Assembly: GCF_015356785.1 (NCBI RefSeq)
Contig: NZ_JAAEJV010000006.1
Span: 1-64,000 of the forward strand
DNA: 64,000 nt
Direction of reading: 5' to 3'
Origin: Candidatus Neptunochlamydia vexilliferae
Lineage (GTDB): Bacteria; Chlamydiota; Chlamydiia; Chlamydiales; Simkaniaceae
Part shown: piece by piece, positions 17,589 to 26,886 of the stretch
Layout of the letters: each line of letters starts with the position of its first letter
Position numbering within the stretch: position 1 is the first letter of the stretch
Translations under genes and position numbers: made by a program
Notes under the pieces: model-generated
What the model saw: the letters and a program-made list of their open reading frames with translations, nothing else
What the model was told of the DNA's origin: nothing
The model's database searches: none

Positions 17589-18884
17589 CAGGACACCTGC
17601 AAAGTCTAAGTCATATCCCTGCCAACCTGGTAAGTGTACGGAGAGGATTAACTAAGTAACCTATTGCCTGCATAGGCAAGCTTTTCTGATATTTTCTCTT
17701 CTTTCGATCAGCCTCAGGAGGAAACATGACCCTCATTGCATTCAGACTGAGGTTTCTCAGTGCACCAAGAATTCCACCCTTTTGGCGACTGTTACTGTAC
17801 TGGTGGTCTTCAAGCCAACTCCGATCCTTGACGTGGTGCAGACCATTCTCCACCTCCCAGTGCTTTCTGGTCTTATCCAGAAATTTTTCTGGTGGCAATT
17901 CTGACTTGGGGCAGGAGGTAATTCCATAGTGATGCTCATGATTTATAAGAGCATCATTTAGATAAGTGCTTTTTCTTAAACAGCCTACCTGAAAAGCTGC
18001 GGGAAAACTGAGGTCTTTTCGAATGTAGTTGGCGGTGAAGTCATTGCAGATCCACAGCTCACGAATAATGGTTTTCCCTGATTTTTTTTTCGACTGTTTT
18101 TGCATCTGGAGCTCGCTTAGATTTTTCATCGTCAAAATGAAGCCGAAGAACTTCGTAAACATGCTCTTGATTCCCTTTGATCTGCACCAAATAGTGCTTG
18201 CCCATTCGAGCAATCTCTTTACAAAGATCTCTACCATTAAAAGCCGCATCGCCGGTAAGAAGACGTAGACCTGGGTATTTGTCAAAAAGACCTTCAAGCA
18301 TGGTTTTCAGGGTGGTGGACTCACCCTTCTTCTTTGGAATTTCTGATTGCGCAAGAACCATTTGCACATCATGAGCAAACACGTTTACCATATAAATTGG
18401 ATTGCCATTCTCATCACAAACATTTCTAAGAGCTTTTCCATCAACGCTTGCATCGATTTCTCTTTCAGACAATTTAGTACTTACCCACTCTTGGAAAATC
18501 TCTTCAAGCTCTGTTCTATCCAGTTTTTTTAGAACGCGACCTATTGTCGTTGCATCAGGTGGAGCATCTCTATTAAAGCCAAGCGGCTCCTTAATTACAC
18601 TCCAGCACTGACTGGCAAATTCTACAATGTGTTCCAAGCAGACAAGTCGACAGCAGAAGCCCAAAATCACAAGTTTAAGAATTGAATGAAAGTCGTGACG
18701 AACACCACGCTTTTTTCTAGGATCCGAAATCCCATGGAGGGCTTTGAAGAGTGGTAGGGTAGTGGGATTAAATGTTTTGTTAGATGTTTGGGTGCTCATG
18801 CTGGCTCGCCTTGGTTATATTGGATACGAAACCAACCATTTATGCATATTTAAAAATTTAAGTCACGACTTTGCAGGGATCCTG
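17589..18884. mobile_element. Insertion sequence, ISAs1 family
   Basis: Imperfect terminal inverted repeats: CAGGACACCTGCAAAGTC at 17589 and GACTTTGCAGGGATCCTG ending at 18884. Between them lies a minus-strand DDE transposase in two frames. The element interrupts higA. I see no clean target duplication (left flank GATACTGCCC, right flank ATAATGAAGG) and no higA tail on the right, so a deletion probably followed insertion. Confidence 0.85.
17611..18799 (-). pseudogene. ISAs1-family transposase, frameshifted in an A9 run
   Basis: The N-terminal frame (18799-18059) carries PLFKALHGISDPRKKRGVRH, the first catalytic Asp in SVDGKALRN and the second in LLTGDAAFNGRD. The C-terminal frame (to 17611) carries RELWICND and the Glu motif HWEVENGLHHVKDRSWLED, then NLSLNAMR. 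The switch lies at a run of nine A on the minus strand (18082-18090); eight A would keep one frame of about 380 residues, the normal length. Either the gene is dead by one base, or polymerase slippage or frameshifting restores it. All three acidic residues are present. Confidence 0.85.
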
Positions 18885-18932
18885 ATAATGAAGGTGGTAG
18901 TTTTATAGGTTTTTTAGAACCGTAATTATTTT

Positions 18933-19592
18933 ATGGATAATTTTAATATAACAATAGCTAGTGTTCCTGATAGAGATGAACTCGTTTGTGAAATTTTATA
19001 TAAAGGTTTTCAGTGGGCAGAGATTTCTCATGAAACAGAAGAAATGACGATACAGTTTTTTCCCTATCCAAAGCGGGATTACTGGGAGTTTAATTTAGAT
19101 GAAGCTTTAGCTACTCTAGAGAAAGCTAAAAAACGAATGATTGGTCTAGGACCTAAGCATCCTACCCCAATAGACGCTAGGTGTGTAGACATTAGAAAGT
19201 ATTTAGAGTTTTTTGAGAGAGGAGAAATTTTAGGAGTAATCTATAAAGGAGATAAAGTCTTCTTAACTCTAGAAAGCTCCTACATTAATCCAAAAGCTGT
19301 CGATAATAGGACTATTCTCTCAAAAAATTGCACTTTGCGAGGAAAGCTAGTACTTCAACGTGTAGAATCTTATTGTTTGGATAACAAGAAAACGCAACCT
19401 CCTAAAAAACAATTATTTGCAGGTGGAAAAATAGTTAAGCTGGAGCTGAAGCAAACTGTTGCTGAGATTGTATTTGAGTACAAAGAGCAGAGTATAAAAA
19501 AGCGGGTAGCAGTTAAAATTGAAGCGCAGAAAATTTATTGGGAAAACCTTCCCACACTAAGTTTAATCGAGGCTTTTAACTTTAAGGAGTAG
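18933..19592 (+). CDS. Hypothetical protein, 219 residues
   Basis: Not recognised with confidence. The first 75 residues (ITIASVPDRDELVCEILYKG, WAEIS-E, WEFNLDEALATLEKAKKRM) resemble short orphan proteins found beside toxins in other bacteria. The remainder is beta-rich with a KVFLTLES and a VAVKIEAQKIYWENLP stretch. No signal peptide or membrane helix. Lies just outside the ISAs1 element, in AT-rich DNA unlike the backbone genes, suggesting acquired DNA. Confidence 0.65.
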   Translation: MDNFNITIASVPDRDELVCEILYKGFQWAEISHETEEMTIQFFPYPKRDYWEFNLDEALATLEKAKKRMIGLGPKHPTPIDARCVDIRKYLEFFERGEILGVIYKGDKVFLTLESSYINPKAVDNRTILSKNCTLRGKLVLQRVESYCLDNKKTQPPKKQLFAGGKIVKLELKQTVAEIVFEYKEQSIKKRVAVKIEAQKIYWENLPTLSLIEAFNFKE

Positions 19593-19720
19593 CTGTTGTA
19601 GGAAGTGCATTGACACAACCAGTCTCCGTAGGGAAACCAGGAGAATATTGGCAAAAGGGGCGACTTCAATGAGAAAACCGAGGGAGCCTTGAAACGGGTA
19701 TGCTTCTTGGGTTAGAAGTC

Positions 19721-20340
19721 TTATTCGAGTCTTAGGGTGTTGTTTGTATCCATATGGCCTTTTGTACAGTTACAGATATTATTCCAAATGCTGTCTATGT
19801 TGTTAGATTGCTGATTAAGTGTAGTTTCTTCACCTTTTAATTCAATAAAATCAAGATCCTTGCCATGTTTGGTAAGATTTTCTTGATAAATCTTAGCACT
19901 AATCTCAGGAGTTTCTTTTGTGAATGTTACTTCAAAATTCAATAAAATGATCCTCAGAGCTGTTTCTATTTTATTTTCCGGTAATGGGGCATTGTTTTCT
20001 TTTTGTATTAGAGTTAAAGGCGTTTTAGCTTTTGGGTTAAGATCAATCGATACGGTACTATTATGAATTTTTTTCCAGATACCTTCTAATTCGTCAGTTT
20101 GTAAAGAGCTTGTATCCATCTCTTTTCCATGTAGGTTGATTTTGGTGATGGGATCTCGATCTTTCCAAAACTTTTTGATAGAGATAGTAGCGTTAATTTT
20201 GTTATCAGCTTTATTAAATTTTACTGAATAATGGGTGCTAAGTGGCACTTGAAAAGTAATACTATTATCGGTTTTTTCAACCTTTGTAAGGTTATTGGTT
20301 ACAGAATGAAGATTGCTTGCTGCTGTGGGCTTGAAGACAT
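19721..20340 (-). CDS. Hypothetical protein with two internal repeats, possibly frameshifted at its start
   Basis: The open frame from GTG 20248 gives 175 residues. Two parts look duplicated: INLHGKEMDTSSLQTDEL with GIWKKIHN, and IELKGEETTLNQQSNNI with SIWNNICN. The same frame stays open far upstream of 20248 without a good start. A strong AAGGAG (20347-20352) lies 6 bases before an ATG (20338-20340), whose frame begins SSSPQQQ but closes after 13 codons; a one-base shift near 20315-20325 would join the two into about 205 residues. I infer a full gene 19721-20340 with a frameshift; the intact alternative is the 175-residue protein. Function unknown. Confidence 0.5.
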
Positions 20341-20424
20341 TTTTAACTCCTTATATTTTAAAGAAAAACACCTTTATTTTAACCATGATTTTTTTTGTCA
20401 ACTATTTTTGCTGCTGTTACGTTA

Positions 20425-20503
20425 TACCCACAACAAGTTCAAGAATTGAATTTTCGACAGCTTTCGCGTTGCCCAAAACCAATTCTTGAATTTGTTGTGG
20501 GTA
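20425..20503. mobile_element. Miniature element, family B (79 bp)
   Basis: Terminal inverted repeats TACCCACAACAAGTTCAAGA and its near-perfect complement ending TTGTTGTGGGTA, flanked by TA on both sides (20423-20424 and 20504-20505). Too short to code for anything. The TA target suggests mobilisation by an IS630/mariner-type transposase. A longer relative lies at 48924-49084. Confidence 0.8.
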
Positions 20504-20564
20504 TAGTTACCCTGAAAGTATTGAGGCTTGGCAGGCTACCACATAGAATATAGAGGAAATTATT

Positions 20565-20678
20565 GGCCTTGTTCACCTTTAAAGGTAAAAAGTTCGCACA
20601 TTTATCGGTGGTATCTTTCATCCAACTAAGAAGGGATTTGTTGTTCAGGAAAAAGTGTGTGAAAAGGTGAACAAGGCC
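20565..20678. mobile_element. Miniature element, family E (114 bp) with 8-bp target duplication
   Basis: Perfect 16-bp terminal inverted repeats, GGCCTTGTTCACCTTT at the left and its complement at the right. The flanks are AAATTATT at 20557-20564 and AAATTATT at 20679-20686, a clear 8-bp target duplication. The right duplicate contains the lepA stop codon, so the element landed on the end of lepA without changing the protein. The same end occurs at 123-140. Together with the family B copy it fills most of the 430-bp gap between the hypothetical gene and lepA. Confidence 0.9.
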
Positions 20679-20681
20679 AAA

Positions 20682-22511
20682 TTATTCCTCTGCCTTGAGC
20701 ACTTTCATGAAGGCTTCCTGGGGGATGGTTACCTTCCCAATTTCTTTCATCTTTTTCTTTCCCTTCTTTTGCTTTTCCCAGAGTTTTCTCTTTCGGGTAA
20801 TATCGCCCCCATAACACTTGGCGGTCACATTTTTTGAGAGGGCGGAGAGGGTTTCGCGGGCAACGATTTTGCCTCCGATCGCTGCTTGGATGGGTACCTT
20901 AAATTGTTGGCGGGGGATCACCTCTTTAAGCTTTTTACAAATCGCCCGTCCCTTTGCTTCCGCCTTGGTCGTGTGGACAAGGCAAGAGAAGGCGTCGACT
21001 ACTTCATCATTGACGCGGATCTCGAGCTTGATAATAGAGCCGATCTCATACTTATCAAACTCGTAGTCGAAGGAGGCATAGCCACGGGTGACCGACTTGA
21101 GCTTATCATTAAAGTCGGTGATGATTTCATTCATCGGGAAGCGAAAGGTCAGTAGGAGGCGACTGCCTCCCATCGACTCGGTTTTATCGAGGGTGCCCCG
21201 TTTTTCAGTTCCAAGAGCCATGATCGGACCGAGAAAATCGGAAGGGGTCATGATGTGAGCGACGACCCACGGCTCTTCCACATGTTCGATCGTTGCGGGG
21301 TCAGGGTAATGAGCCGGGTTATCGATATGTTTTTCCTCTCCCTTCGAAAGGGTCACCTTGTAGACAACGCTCGGCGCTGTTGTGATGATGTCGAGGTCAA
21401 ACTCCCGCTGCAGTCGCTCAAAGGTAATCTCCAAATGGAGGAGGCCAAGGAAGCCACACCGGAAGCCAAAACCTAGAGCTAGGCTACTTTCTTGCTCGAC
21501 ATGAAGGGCTGAATCATTGAGCTGCAGTTTGACCAAGGCATCGCGGACATTTTCAAACTCAGAAGAGTCGATGGGGTAGATCCCTGCATAGACCACAGGC
21601 TTGATCACCTTAAAGCCGGGAAGGGGATCGGTCGCTCCCCCTCTAAACGAGGTAATCGTATCGCCGATTTTGATGTCGGAGGTTTTTTTGATATTGGCAA
21701 CGACGTAGCCTACTTCTCCTGGGCGGAGAATATCGACCTTTTTCTCATCGGGAGAGAAGATCCCTACTTCCAGGACTTCAAAAGCCTTGTCGGTTGCCAT
21801 CATTTTGATCTGTGTGCCCCGCTTTATTTCGCCACTGACCACGCGCGCGTAGATCATCACCCCGCGGTAAGGGTCATAGTGGGAGTCAAAGACAAGGGCC
21901 TTGAGCGTTTCATCTTCGGCCTCCTTTGGAGGGGGGACATCGACAAGGATCCGCTCTAAGATTTCTTCGATTCCTTGCCCCGTCTTTGCTGAGCAGAGGA
22001 TGGCGTCTTCTGCTTCAAGACCGATCACCTCTTCGATCTGCTTTTTGGCCTCTTCGGGGTCGGCTGCCGGCAGGTCAATCTTATTTAAGATGGGGACAAT
22101 TTCGAGGTCGCGCTCGACTGCTAGGTGGACGTTAGCGAGGGTTTGCGCTTGGACCCCTTGGGCGGCATCGACAATAAGAAGAGCTCCCTCGCAAGCTGAA
22201 AGCGATCTTGAAACCTCATAGGAAAAGTCAACGTGGCCGGGGGTGTCGATAAAGTTAAACTGGTAGGTGTTGCCATCTTTGGCTTGGTAATACATCGTGA
22301 CCGGGTGGGCTTTGATCGTGATGCCCCGCTCCCGTTCGAGCTCCATATCGTCGAGGAGCTGCTCCTGCATCTCTCGGTCGGGGACGGTGCCGGTAACCTG
22401 GAGGAGGCGATCGGAAATGGTCGACTTTCCATGGTCGATGTGGGCAATGATTGAAAAATTGCGAATATACTTCGGATTATAATTAAAACCCAAATGATGT
22501 TCCATTACCAT
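20682..22511 (-). CDS. lepA: Elongation factor 4 (LepA)
   Basis: Translation GTPase acting on ribosomes during elongation or assembly. At 609 residues it has normal length. G1 is [10 protein letters not shown]3 is DTPGHVDF, G4 is NKIDLPAA, and the LepA-specific C-terminal domain with [19 protein letters not shown] is complete. The start at 22511 (MVMEHH) has a GGGAG about 12 bases upstream; the ATG two codons on (22505) is also possible. A miniature element abuts its stop codon. This is the first gene of a chlamydial block matching CT064-CT072. Confidence 0.97.
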   Translation of the reverse strand: MVMEHHLGFNYNPKYIRNFSIIAHIDHGKSTISDRLLQVTGTVPDREMQEQLLDDMELERERGITIKAHPVTMYYQAKDGNTYQFNFIDTPGHVDFSYEVSRSLSACEGALLIVDAAQGVQAQTLANVHLAVERDLEIVPILNKIDLPAADPEEAKKQIEEVIGLEAEDAILCSAKTGQGIEEILERILVDVPPPKEAEDETLKALVFDSHYDPYRGVMIYARVVSGEIKRGTQIKMMATDKAFEVLEVGIFSPDEKKVDILRPGEVGYVVANIKKTSDIKIGDTITSFRGGATDPLPGFKVIKPVVYAGIYPIDSSEFENVRDALVKLQLNDSALHVEQESSLALGFGFRCGFLGLLHLEITFERLQREFDLDIITTAPSVVYKVTLSKGEEKHIDNPAHYPDPATIEHVEEPWVVAHIMTPSDFLGPIMALGTEKRGTLDKTESMGGSRLLLTFRFPMNEIITDFNDKLKSVTRGYASFDYEFDKYEIGSIIKLEIRVNDEVVDAFSCLVHTTKAEAKGRAICKKLKEVIPRQQFKVPIQAAIGGKIVARETLSALSKNVTAKCYGGDITRKRKLWEKQKKGKKKMKEIGKVTIPQEAFMKVLKAEE

Positions 22512-22556
22512 TTATCTGAATTCTCCCTTTTTACTGATAAACCGATCTTGATTCTC

Positions 22557-22660
22557 CCCTATAGCGCCTTTGGCTATGGGGTCGTCGCAAGCCTCGACTT
22601 CTCGAAAAAACTGAAAATACATCTAAATGCTCCTAGGTTCTGTTGAGAAATTTATTGCTA
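22557..22660. repeat. Partial family A element with hairpin
   Basis: TAGGTTCTGTTGAGAAATTTA at 22634 matches the family A terminus. Upstream, CCCCTATAGC and GGCTATGGGG (22557-22582) can form a hairpin. A related hairpin (CCCATAGCCAAAGTGCTATGGG) sits beside the family A end at 57854, so the two loci share more than the terminus. It fills the gap between lepA and the AAA-ATPase/PDDEXK gene. Confidence 0.6.
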
Positions 22661-22711
22661 GATCATCACTTGGGTTTTGAATGCCATACCGTGAGTGTAC
22701 CCTATTCGGGC

Positions 22712-24256
22712 TTAGAATCCAAGGGCTTTCCATTCAGAGATATTGCGCGATTTAGAGCTAAAGTTTACCCCGACATGTATGAGTTTTTTCCCACTCTGGG
22801 TATATTTTTCACCGTACTTTGTGTTTTTGATCTGCTCAAGGGCAGCGTCTGCTGACTGGTCCTTCTTGAACTCAAAAATATAGATGATCAAGGGCATCTC
22901 AACAACGAGGTCGATCCGGCCAATATTGGTCTTTTGTTCGGAGTAGGTTTTGATCCCCATCCCCTCTAGCAAGCTAAGAAAAACAGCATGGTAAAAACCC
23001 TCTCGAGCATTTTCAAATAGGGTGTAGGGGACACTTGCAAAGTAGTGATTGATGCGTTCAAAGAAGGCATCTAAGTCGATATTTTCGAGTTCTTGCTTGC
23101 ACTCTGCAGCTGCTGTGATAACCTTTGAAGGCTTAATCTCTGCAAAGTCTGAGAGAAGAGAGTCAAAAAAGGCCTCCCTTACCTCTTGGTTGGGAAAATC
23201 GAGTTCGTAAAGAGAGGTTTGTGGGTCGTAGTTTCGAAGAGTCAAATAGCCTGTTTGCCACATTAGAGCTTGCAAGTCGATTTTCTGAATGTCATTGATA
23301 TTTAAAAGTTCTGTCTCTTTGGCCTCTGATTGACTAAGGTCTAATGAAGAGAGCGGTCTTTCTTTGATTTGCTCGATTAAAAATGAGGGAGTGACTGTGC
23401 TGTACCAGTAGCTTTGGGTGTGGCCTGTCTTTAGGAACTTTAGCGTTGAGTGAGGGTTGTAGACAGGGGCTCCCTCTCTTGAAAAGCGGTATCCATTGTA
23501 CCAGCGGCGCATTTCATTGATCAGTGATTCCTGACTTGATCCCTTTGCAAGGTGGTCAAGGTGGTCGGCAAAAGACTTCCTGATCTCCTCTTCGGTGTAA
23601 CCCATGATTGTGCTAGATATTGGGTCGACCGTAATATCTTCGAGGTTGTTAAATCCAGAAAATAGTGAAACCTGGGAGAACTTGCTCACTCCTGTAACAA
23701 AGACAAATTTTAGGTGCTCATCGAGCCCTTTCAAAGTGCCAAAGAAGCTTTTTAGAATTTCGCGGTTCGCTTTAGCGATTTCTGGAGATGAAAGGCGGTC
23801 AATCAGAGGCTTGTCATACTCATCGATAAGAACGATAACCTTATTGTCTTTAGTGAGCTCTTCAACAAGGTTATCCAAACCTTCTTCCACAGAAGGAATA
23901 TCAACATTTTTATTGTAAAGCTTGCTGGCTTTTTTGAGGGTTCTCTTGAGGCTTGCTTCCAACTGCTCTGGGGTGTGCGAAGGGATTTTTGTAAAATCAA
24001 AGTAGATGACAGGATGCTTTTCCCAGCTATAATCGCTTGAATAAATTGCGCAATCCTTAAAAAGCTCTTTATTTCCCAGGAAAATTTCCTTAAGGGTGTT
24101 TAGAAAAAGAGACTTTCCAAAGCGTCGTGGTCTTGCTAGGAAATAGTACGCCCCCCCACGAATCAGTTTGAGAGCGTGCTCTGTCTTATCGACGTAGACA
24201 TACCCATTCGTAATGATCTTATCAATTGTCTGGATTCCAATAGGGAGCTTCTTCAT
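22712..24256 (-). CDS. AAA-ATPase-like protein with PD-(D/E)XK nuclease domain
   Basis: The N-terminal AAA-ATPase-like domain (PF09820 type) starts LPIGIQTIDKIITNGYVYVDKT, with a P-loop RPRRFGKS near residue 40 and Walker B KVIVLIDEYDKPL. The C-terminal PDDEXK_9-type nuclease (PF08011) has GRIDLVVE followed by IYIFEFKK, the D and ExK catalytic residues. 514 residues, the usual length, apparently intact. The role of the family is unknown; its many lineage-specific copies in gut bacteria and amoeba symbionts point to mobile or conflict functions. It is inserted between lepA and the translocase, which are adjacent in C. trachomatis, and is bordered by a family A repeat. Confidence 0.92.
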   Translation of the reverse strand: MKKLPIGIQTIDKIITNGYVYVDKTEHALKLIRGGAYYFLARPRRFGKSLFLNTLKEIFLGNKELFKDCAIYSSDYSWEKHPVIYFDFTKIPSHTPEQLEASLKRTLKKASKLYNKNVDIPSVEEGLDNLVEELTKDNKVIVLIDEYDKPLIDRLSSPEIAKANREILKSFFGTLKGLDEHLKFVFVTGVSKFSQVSLFSGFNNLEDITVDPISSTIMGYTEEEIRKSFADHLDHLAKGSSQESLINEMRRWYNGYRFSREGAPVYNPHSTLKFLKTGHTQSYWYSTVTPSFLIEQIKERPLSSLDLSQSEAKETELLNINDIQKIDLQALMWQTGYLTLRNYDPQTSLYELDFPNQEVREAFFDSLLSDFAEIKPSKVITAAAECKQELENIDLDAFFERINHYFASVPYTLFENAREGFYHAVFLSLLEGMGIKTYSEQKTNIGRIDLVVEMPLIIYIFEFKKDQSADAALEQIKNTKYGEKYTQSGKKLIHVGVNFSSKSRNISEWKALGF

Positions 24257-24283
24257 AGCCTTAATTTTACACGATTCAGATAT

Positions 24284-24318
24284 AAAAAAAAAGCCCTCCC
24301 AGATGGGGAGGGCTTTCG
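24284..24318 (-). terminator. Rho-independent terminator of the ADP/ATP translocase
   Basis: An 11-bp stem, AAAGCCCTCCC (24290-24300) with GGGAGGGCTTT (24306-24316), is followed on the minus strand by a run of T (the A run 24284-24292). It lies 30 bases after the translocase stop. Confidence 0.9.
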
Positions 24319-24349
24319 AAAAGATATAGAGTCTTCTCTAACCTTTGTT

Positions 24350-25936
24350 TTAGGTAGTAGCAGCGGGCTCTTCTGCCGTTTTGGCAGTAGGCTCGGCTTC
24401 TTCCACCTCTTTCGCCTCTTCGGGTGCTTTCTCTTCTTCTTTCTTTGAAGTGAGACTGAGGAACTGCTTGTTCAACGAGCGAGCAGCTGTAATCCACGCA
24501 AAGATGACTCCAAGAAGAATAACGGCAACATAGGGAGCCGCACCTGCAACAGTCGCTGCACCAACGAGAGGCAGAAGAATGTTGTAAATAAGGGCTCCAC
24601 CTGACTTACCGAGACGTGCGCCAACGACGTCAATCGCTGCTTTACCTTTAACTTTCTCTTCCTGTCCGAGAGGGATATAAGCCATTTCCTTTGTTGGATC
24701 AAAGAAGGAGTACTTTGCTGATTTACTAGAGATATTCTGGATTGTTCCAAAAATCACTGCAAGCATAAGAGGGGTTGTTCCGATTGCTGCAACCATACCG
24801 CTCATTTTGCTGCCAAAAATGATGAACGTGAAGAATGCCACACCGGTTACAAGAATCATGATCGGAGTGATAAGGGCGGTTTTTCCCCATCCAAAACGTC
24901 GTACAACTGTTCCTCCTAGGAAGAAGGTGACGAGGATGGTAACGATACCGGTTTTCTCTGAGAATCCTCCCATGAAGGCTTGGTAAGCGTTATTGCTCGG
25001 GTATTGGTGATGGAGTTGGTCTTTCCAGGTCACTTCAACAAGGTTGATCGCGATACCATAGCCAATAACGAGAAGGGCTATACACCCCATGTATTTCGAC
25101 CGAACAAGATACATAAAGCTCTCTTTGATAGAGAGTTTCGGCTTCTTCTTTTTTGCTGTCTTCTGTTCGCTAGGATCATAGAACCGTTTATCGGTAAGGA
25201 CATATTTGTTAATCCACCAGTAGAGCCCGAGAACAAGGAGGCCTGCAATGACAACCATTGCCATGGTGTAGTTAAGAGTAACCTGCCACGGATCTGCAGC
25301 GGTAAGTCCTTCACGGATCTTTGCTGCCCACTGAATGAAGCGCCCTGAAAGGATCAGGGAGACATTGGCGAACATCGCAAAGATGGTGTAGAAACGTTTT
25401 GACTCAGAAACCTTACTGATATCGTTGGCAAATCCCCAGAAAAGCAGGGAGATTGCCATACTTCCCCACAGCTCCGACATCACGTAGAAGAGGGAGAAGG
25501 TCCAGTTACGAATTACATCAACCAATCCTTTCATTCCTGCAGGAAGGGTGGTTTGCAACATGTCACAAAAAGCGTGAGGGTGCAAAGCTTCTCTAAAAGG
25601 ATAGAGAACGGTTCCAAAGAGGCCAAAGAAGACGATAAAGGGAATCACTGTTGAGTAAAACAGCTTGGTTTTGCTCAGTTTGTTACTCATCTTTGCGTAG
25701 ATGAGCATGAACAAGATCGCACAAGGCATCACCGCCCATAGTTTGAGGAAGGGGATGACCTGTGAACCTTTCGCCGCTGTTACAACGAGGGTATCTTTGG
25801 TATCTCGTAGGATCGTGTAATTAAAAAGAATAAAAAAGAATAGAAGAACCATCGGAATGAGTTTTTTAAGCTCAAAGCGATGAACAGGCCAAAGGCGTGA
25901 GCGCCACTTGCCAAATTCTTGTGTAGTTGATGCCAT
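24350..25936 (-). CDS. ATP/ADP translocase (nucleotide transporter, Tlc/NTT family)
   Basis: An inner-membrane antiporter that takes ATP from the host cytosol in exchange for ADP (energy parasitism). The family signatures near the start are clear: KLIPMVLLFFFILFNYTILR with DTKDTLVVTA, then FWGFANDISKVSESKRFY. 528 residues with about twelve membrane helices and an acidic Glu/Ala-rich C-terminal tail, typical of NTT1-type translocases. Which nucleotides are carried cannot be read from the sequence with certainty. It corresponds to CT065, between lepA and CT066. Confidence 0.94.
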   Translation of the reverse strand: MASTTQEFGKWRSRLWPVHRFELKKLIPMVLLFFFILFNYTILRDTKDTLVVTAAKGSQVIPFLKLWAVMPCAILFMLIYAKMSNKLSKTKLFYSTVIPFIVFFGLFGTVLYPFREALHPHAFCDMLQTTLPAGMKGLVDVIRNWTFSLFYVMSELWGSMAISLLFWGFANDISKVSESKRFYTIFAMFANVSLILSGRFIQWAAKIREGLTAADPWQVTLNYTMAMVVIAGLLVLGLYWWINKYVLTDKRFYDPSEQKTAKKKKPKLSIKESFMYLVRSKYMGCIALLVIGYGIAINLVEVTWKDQLHHQYPSNNAYQAFMGGFSEKTGIVTILVTFFLGGTVVRRFGWGKTALITPIMILVTGVAFFTFIIFGSKMSGMVAAIGTTPLMLAVIFGTIQNISSKSAKYSFFDPTKEMAYIPLGQEEKVKGKAAIDVVGARLGKSGGALIYNILLPLVGAATVAGAAPYVAVILLGVIFAWITAARSLNKQFLSLTSKKEEEKAPEEAKEVEEAEPTAKTAEEPAATT

Positions 25937-26352
25937 ATTGCGTTTCCTTTAAACATTTTTTTTGTAGTGTTCTCAATCAATCGTTGAGAACTCTTCGATT
26001 TTCAGGAAACCCATTATAGAGGATCTCCGTTATAAATCAAGAAAAAAAAACCACCATAGGGGGAGAGTGAAATGATTTTTGTGTTTTGACGGTTTGTGTT
26101 AGGTAAAAAATTTAATGTGAGCTGTCCGCGGCTTCGAGATGGATGTGCAAAATTGGTCCGAGCGAGTGGGTGGATCAGTGCTTCGCACGGCCCCCCGAGG
26201 AGGATCGATTTGGCTTGCCAGATTGAAGATCAAGGGGCAGCGGGGGCGCCAGCCCCGACGCATCTATAATATGGTTCCCTATAATAATTATATAAAAAGA
26301 AGCGCCCTAGAATAGGGCGCTTCTTAGTAAGTAGGACGTAAATAGAAGGAAA
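25937..26352. other. Intergenic region with a GC-rich island
   Basis: No gene seen. The first 100 bases are AT-rich and probably hold the translocase promoter. At about 26116-26262 the base composition jumps to high GC (CCGCGGCTTCGAGATGG, GCACGGCCCCCCGAGGAGG, GGGGCAGCGGGGGCGCCAGC), unlike the surroundings. No open frame or tRNA fold is visible in it. It may be a repeat, an RNA or acquired DNA. Confidence 0.5.
26297..26325 (-). terminator. Rho-independent terminator downstream of the CT066-like gene
   Basis: A perfect 12-bp stem, AAGAAGCGCCCT (26297-26308) with AGGGCGCTTCTT (26314-26325), with a T-rich stretch following on the minus strand. Confidence 0.85.
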
Positions 26353-26886
26353 TTAGTTTCCAACCATCCCTTCGGCTCCAGCGGCAATGAGAGCCTGCTG
26401 AGCATTGACAGCCTCCACATAACCATTCCAAAGCTCATGATCCACCGTTCCATGACGGACTGCTTGGATAAGCTCCCGCTTACACTGCGCTAAAGATTTC
26501 TTGGGGCTGAGAAGAGAGATCATCTCTTTGTCCCCTGACATCCGCGCCATGTTAAGAAGTCTTTCCATCTGAAGCTTAGAAAAAGCTAGACCCTCTTTCT
26601 TCTTGCGAGATCCCCGCGCAGCTCTTTGCTTCGGAGGAACAACAAGAGGTCGGTCCGCTTTAATAATAAACTTTTCAATCATCGACGTGAGTTCGCTGGG
26701 CTCTTTATACTTCATCTTTCTGAGAGTGAAATGATGGATGTACCCACCAGTATTTACTGGAATGTACTTACATAAATCATTCTCTTTCTTGCCTCTGACC
26801 TTTTTAATGGCTTTGGCTATTACACCTTCAAGCTCTTCAAGCTTTTTTGTGTTTGTTTTGGCAGGTTCTTCTTCAGTAAAACTCAT
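26353..26886 (-). CDS. Conserved chlamydial hypothetical protein (CT066-like)
   Basis: A 177-residue, basic and highly charged protein with predicted helices, an early KKLEELEGVIAKAIKKVRGKK segment and a basic RAARGSRKKK patch (about residues 88-97). No signal peptide or membrane helix. Its place between the ATP/ADP translocase and the metal-transport genes is that of CT066 in C. trachomatis; orthology is inferred from position and size, not from alignment. The basic patch could bind nucleic acid. Function unknown. Confidence 0.75.
   Translation of the reverse strand: MSFTEEEPAKTNTKKLEELEGVIAKAIKKVRGKKENDLCKYIPVNTGGYIHHFTLRKMKYKEPSELTSMIEKFIIKADRPLVVPPKQRAARGSRKKKEGLAFSKLQMERLLNMARMSGDKEMISLLSPKKSLAQCKRELIQAVRHGTVDHELWNGYVEAVNAQQALIAAGAEGMVGN

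Noticed and set aside
19593-19735. Possible group II intron remnant (GGGAAACC, AAAACCGAGGGAGCC)
   Set aside because: A few intron-like strings but no domain V hairpin and no reverse transcriptase; too weak to call.
20231-20449. A 72-codon plus-strand frame
   Set aside because: Overlaps the 5' region of the minus-strand hypothetical gene and a miniature element; low complexity product.
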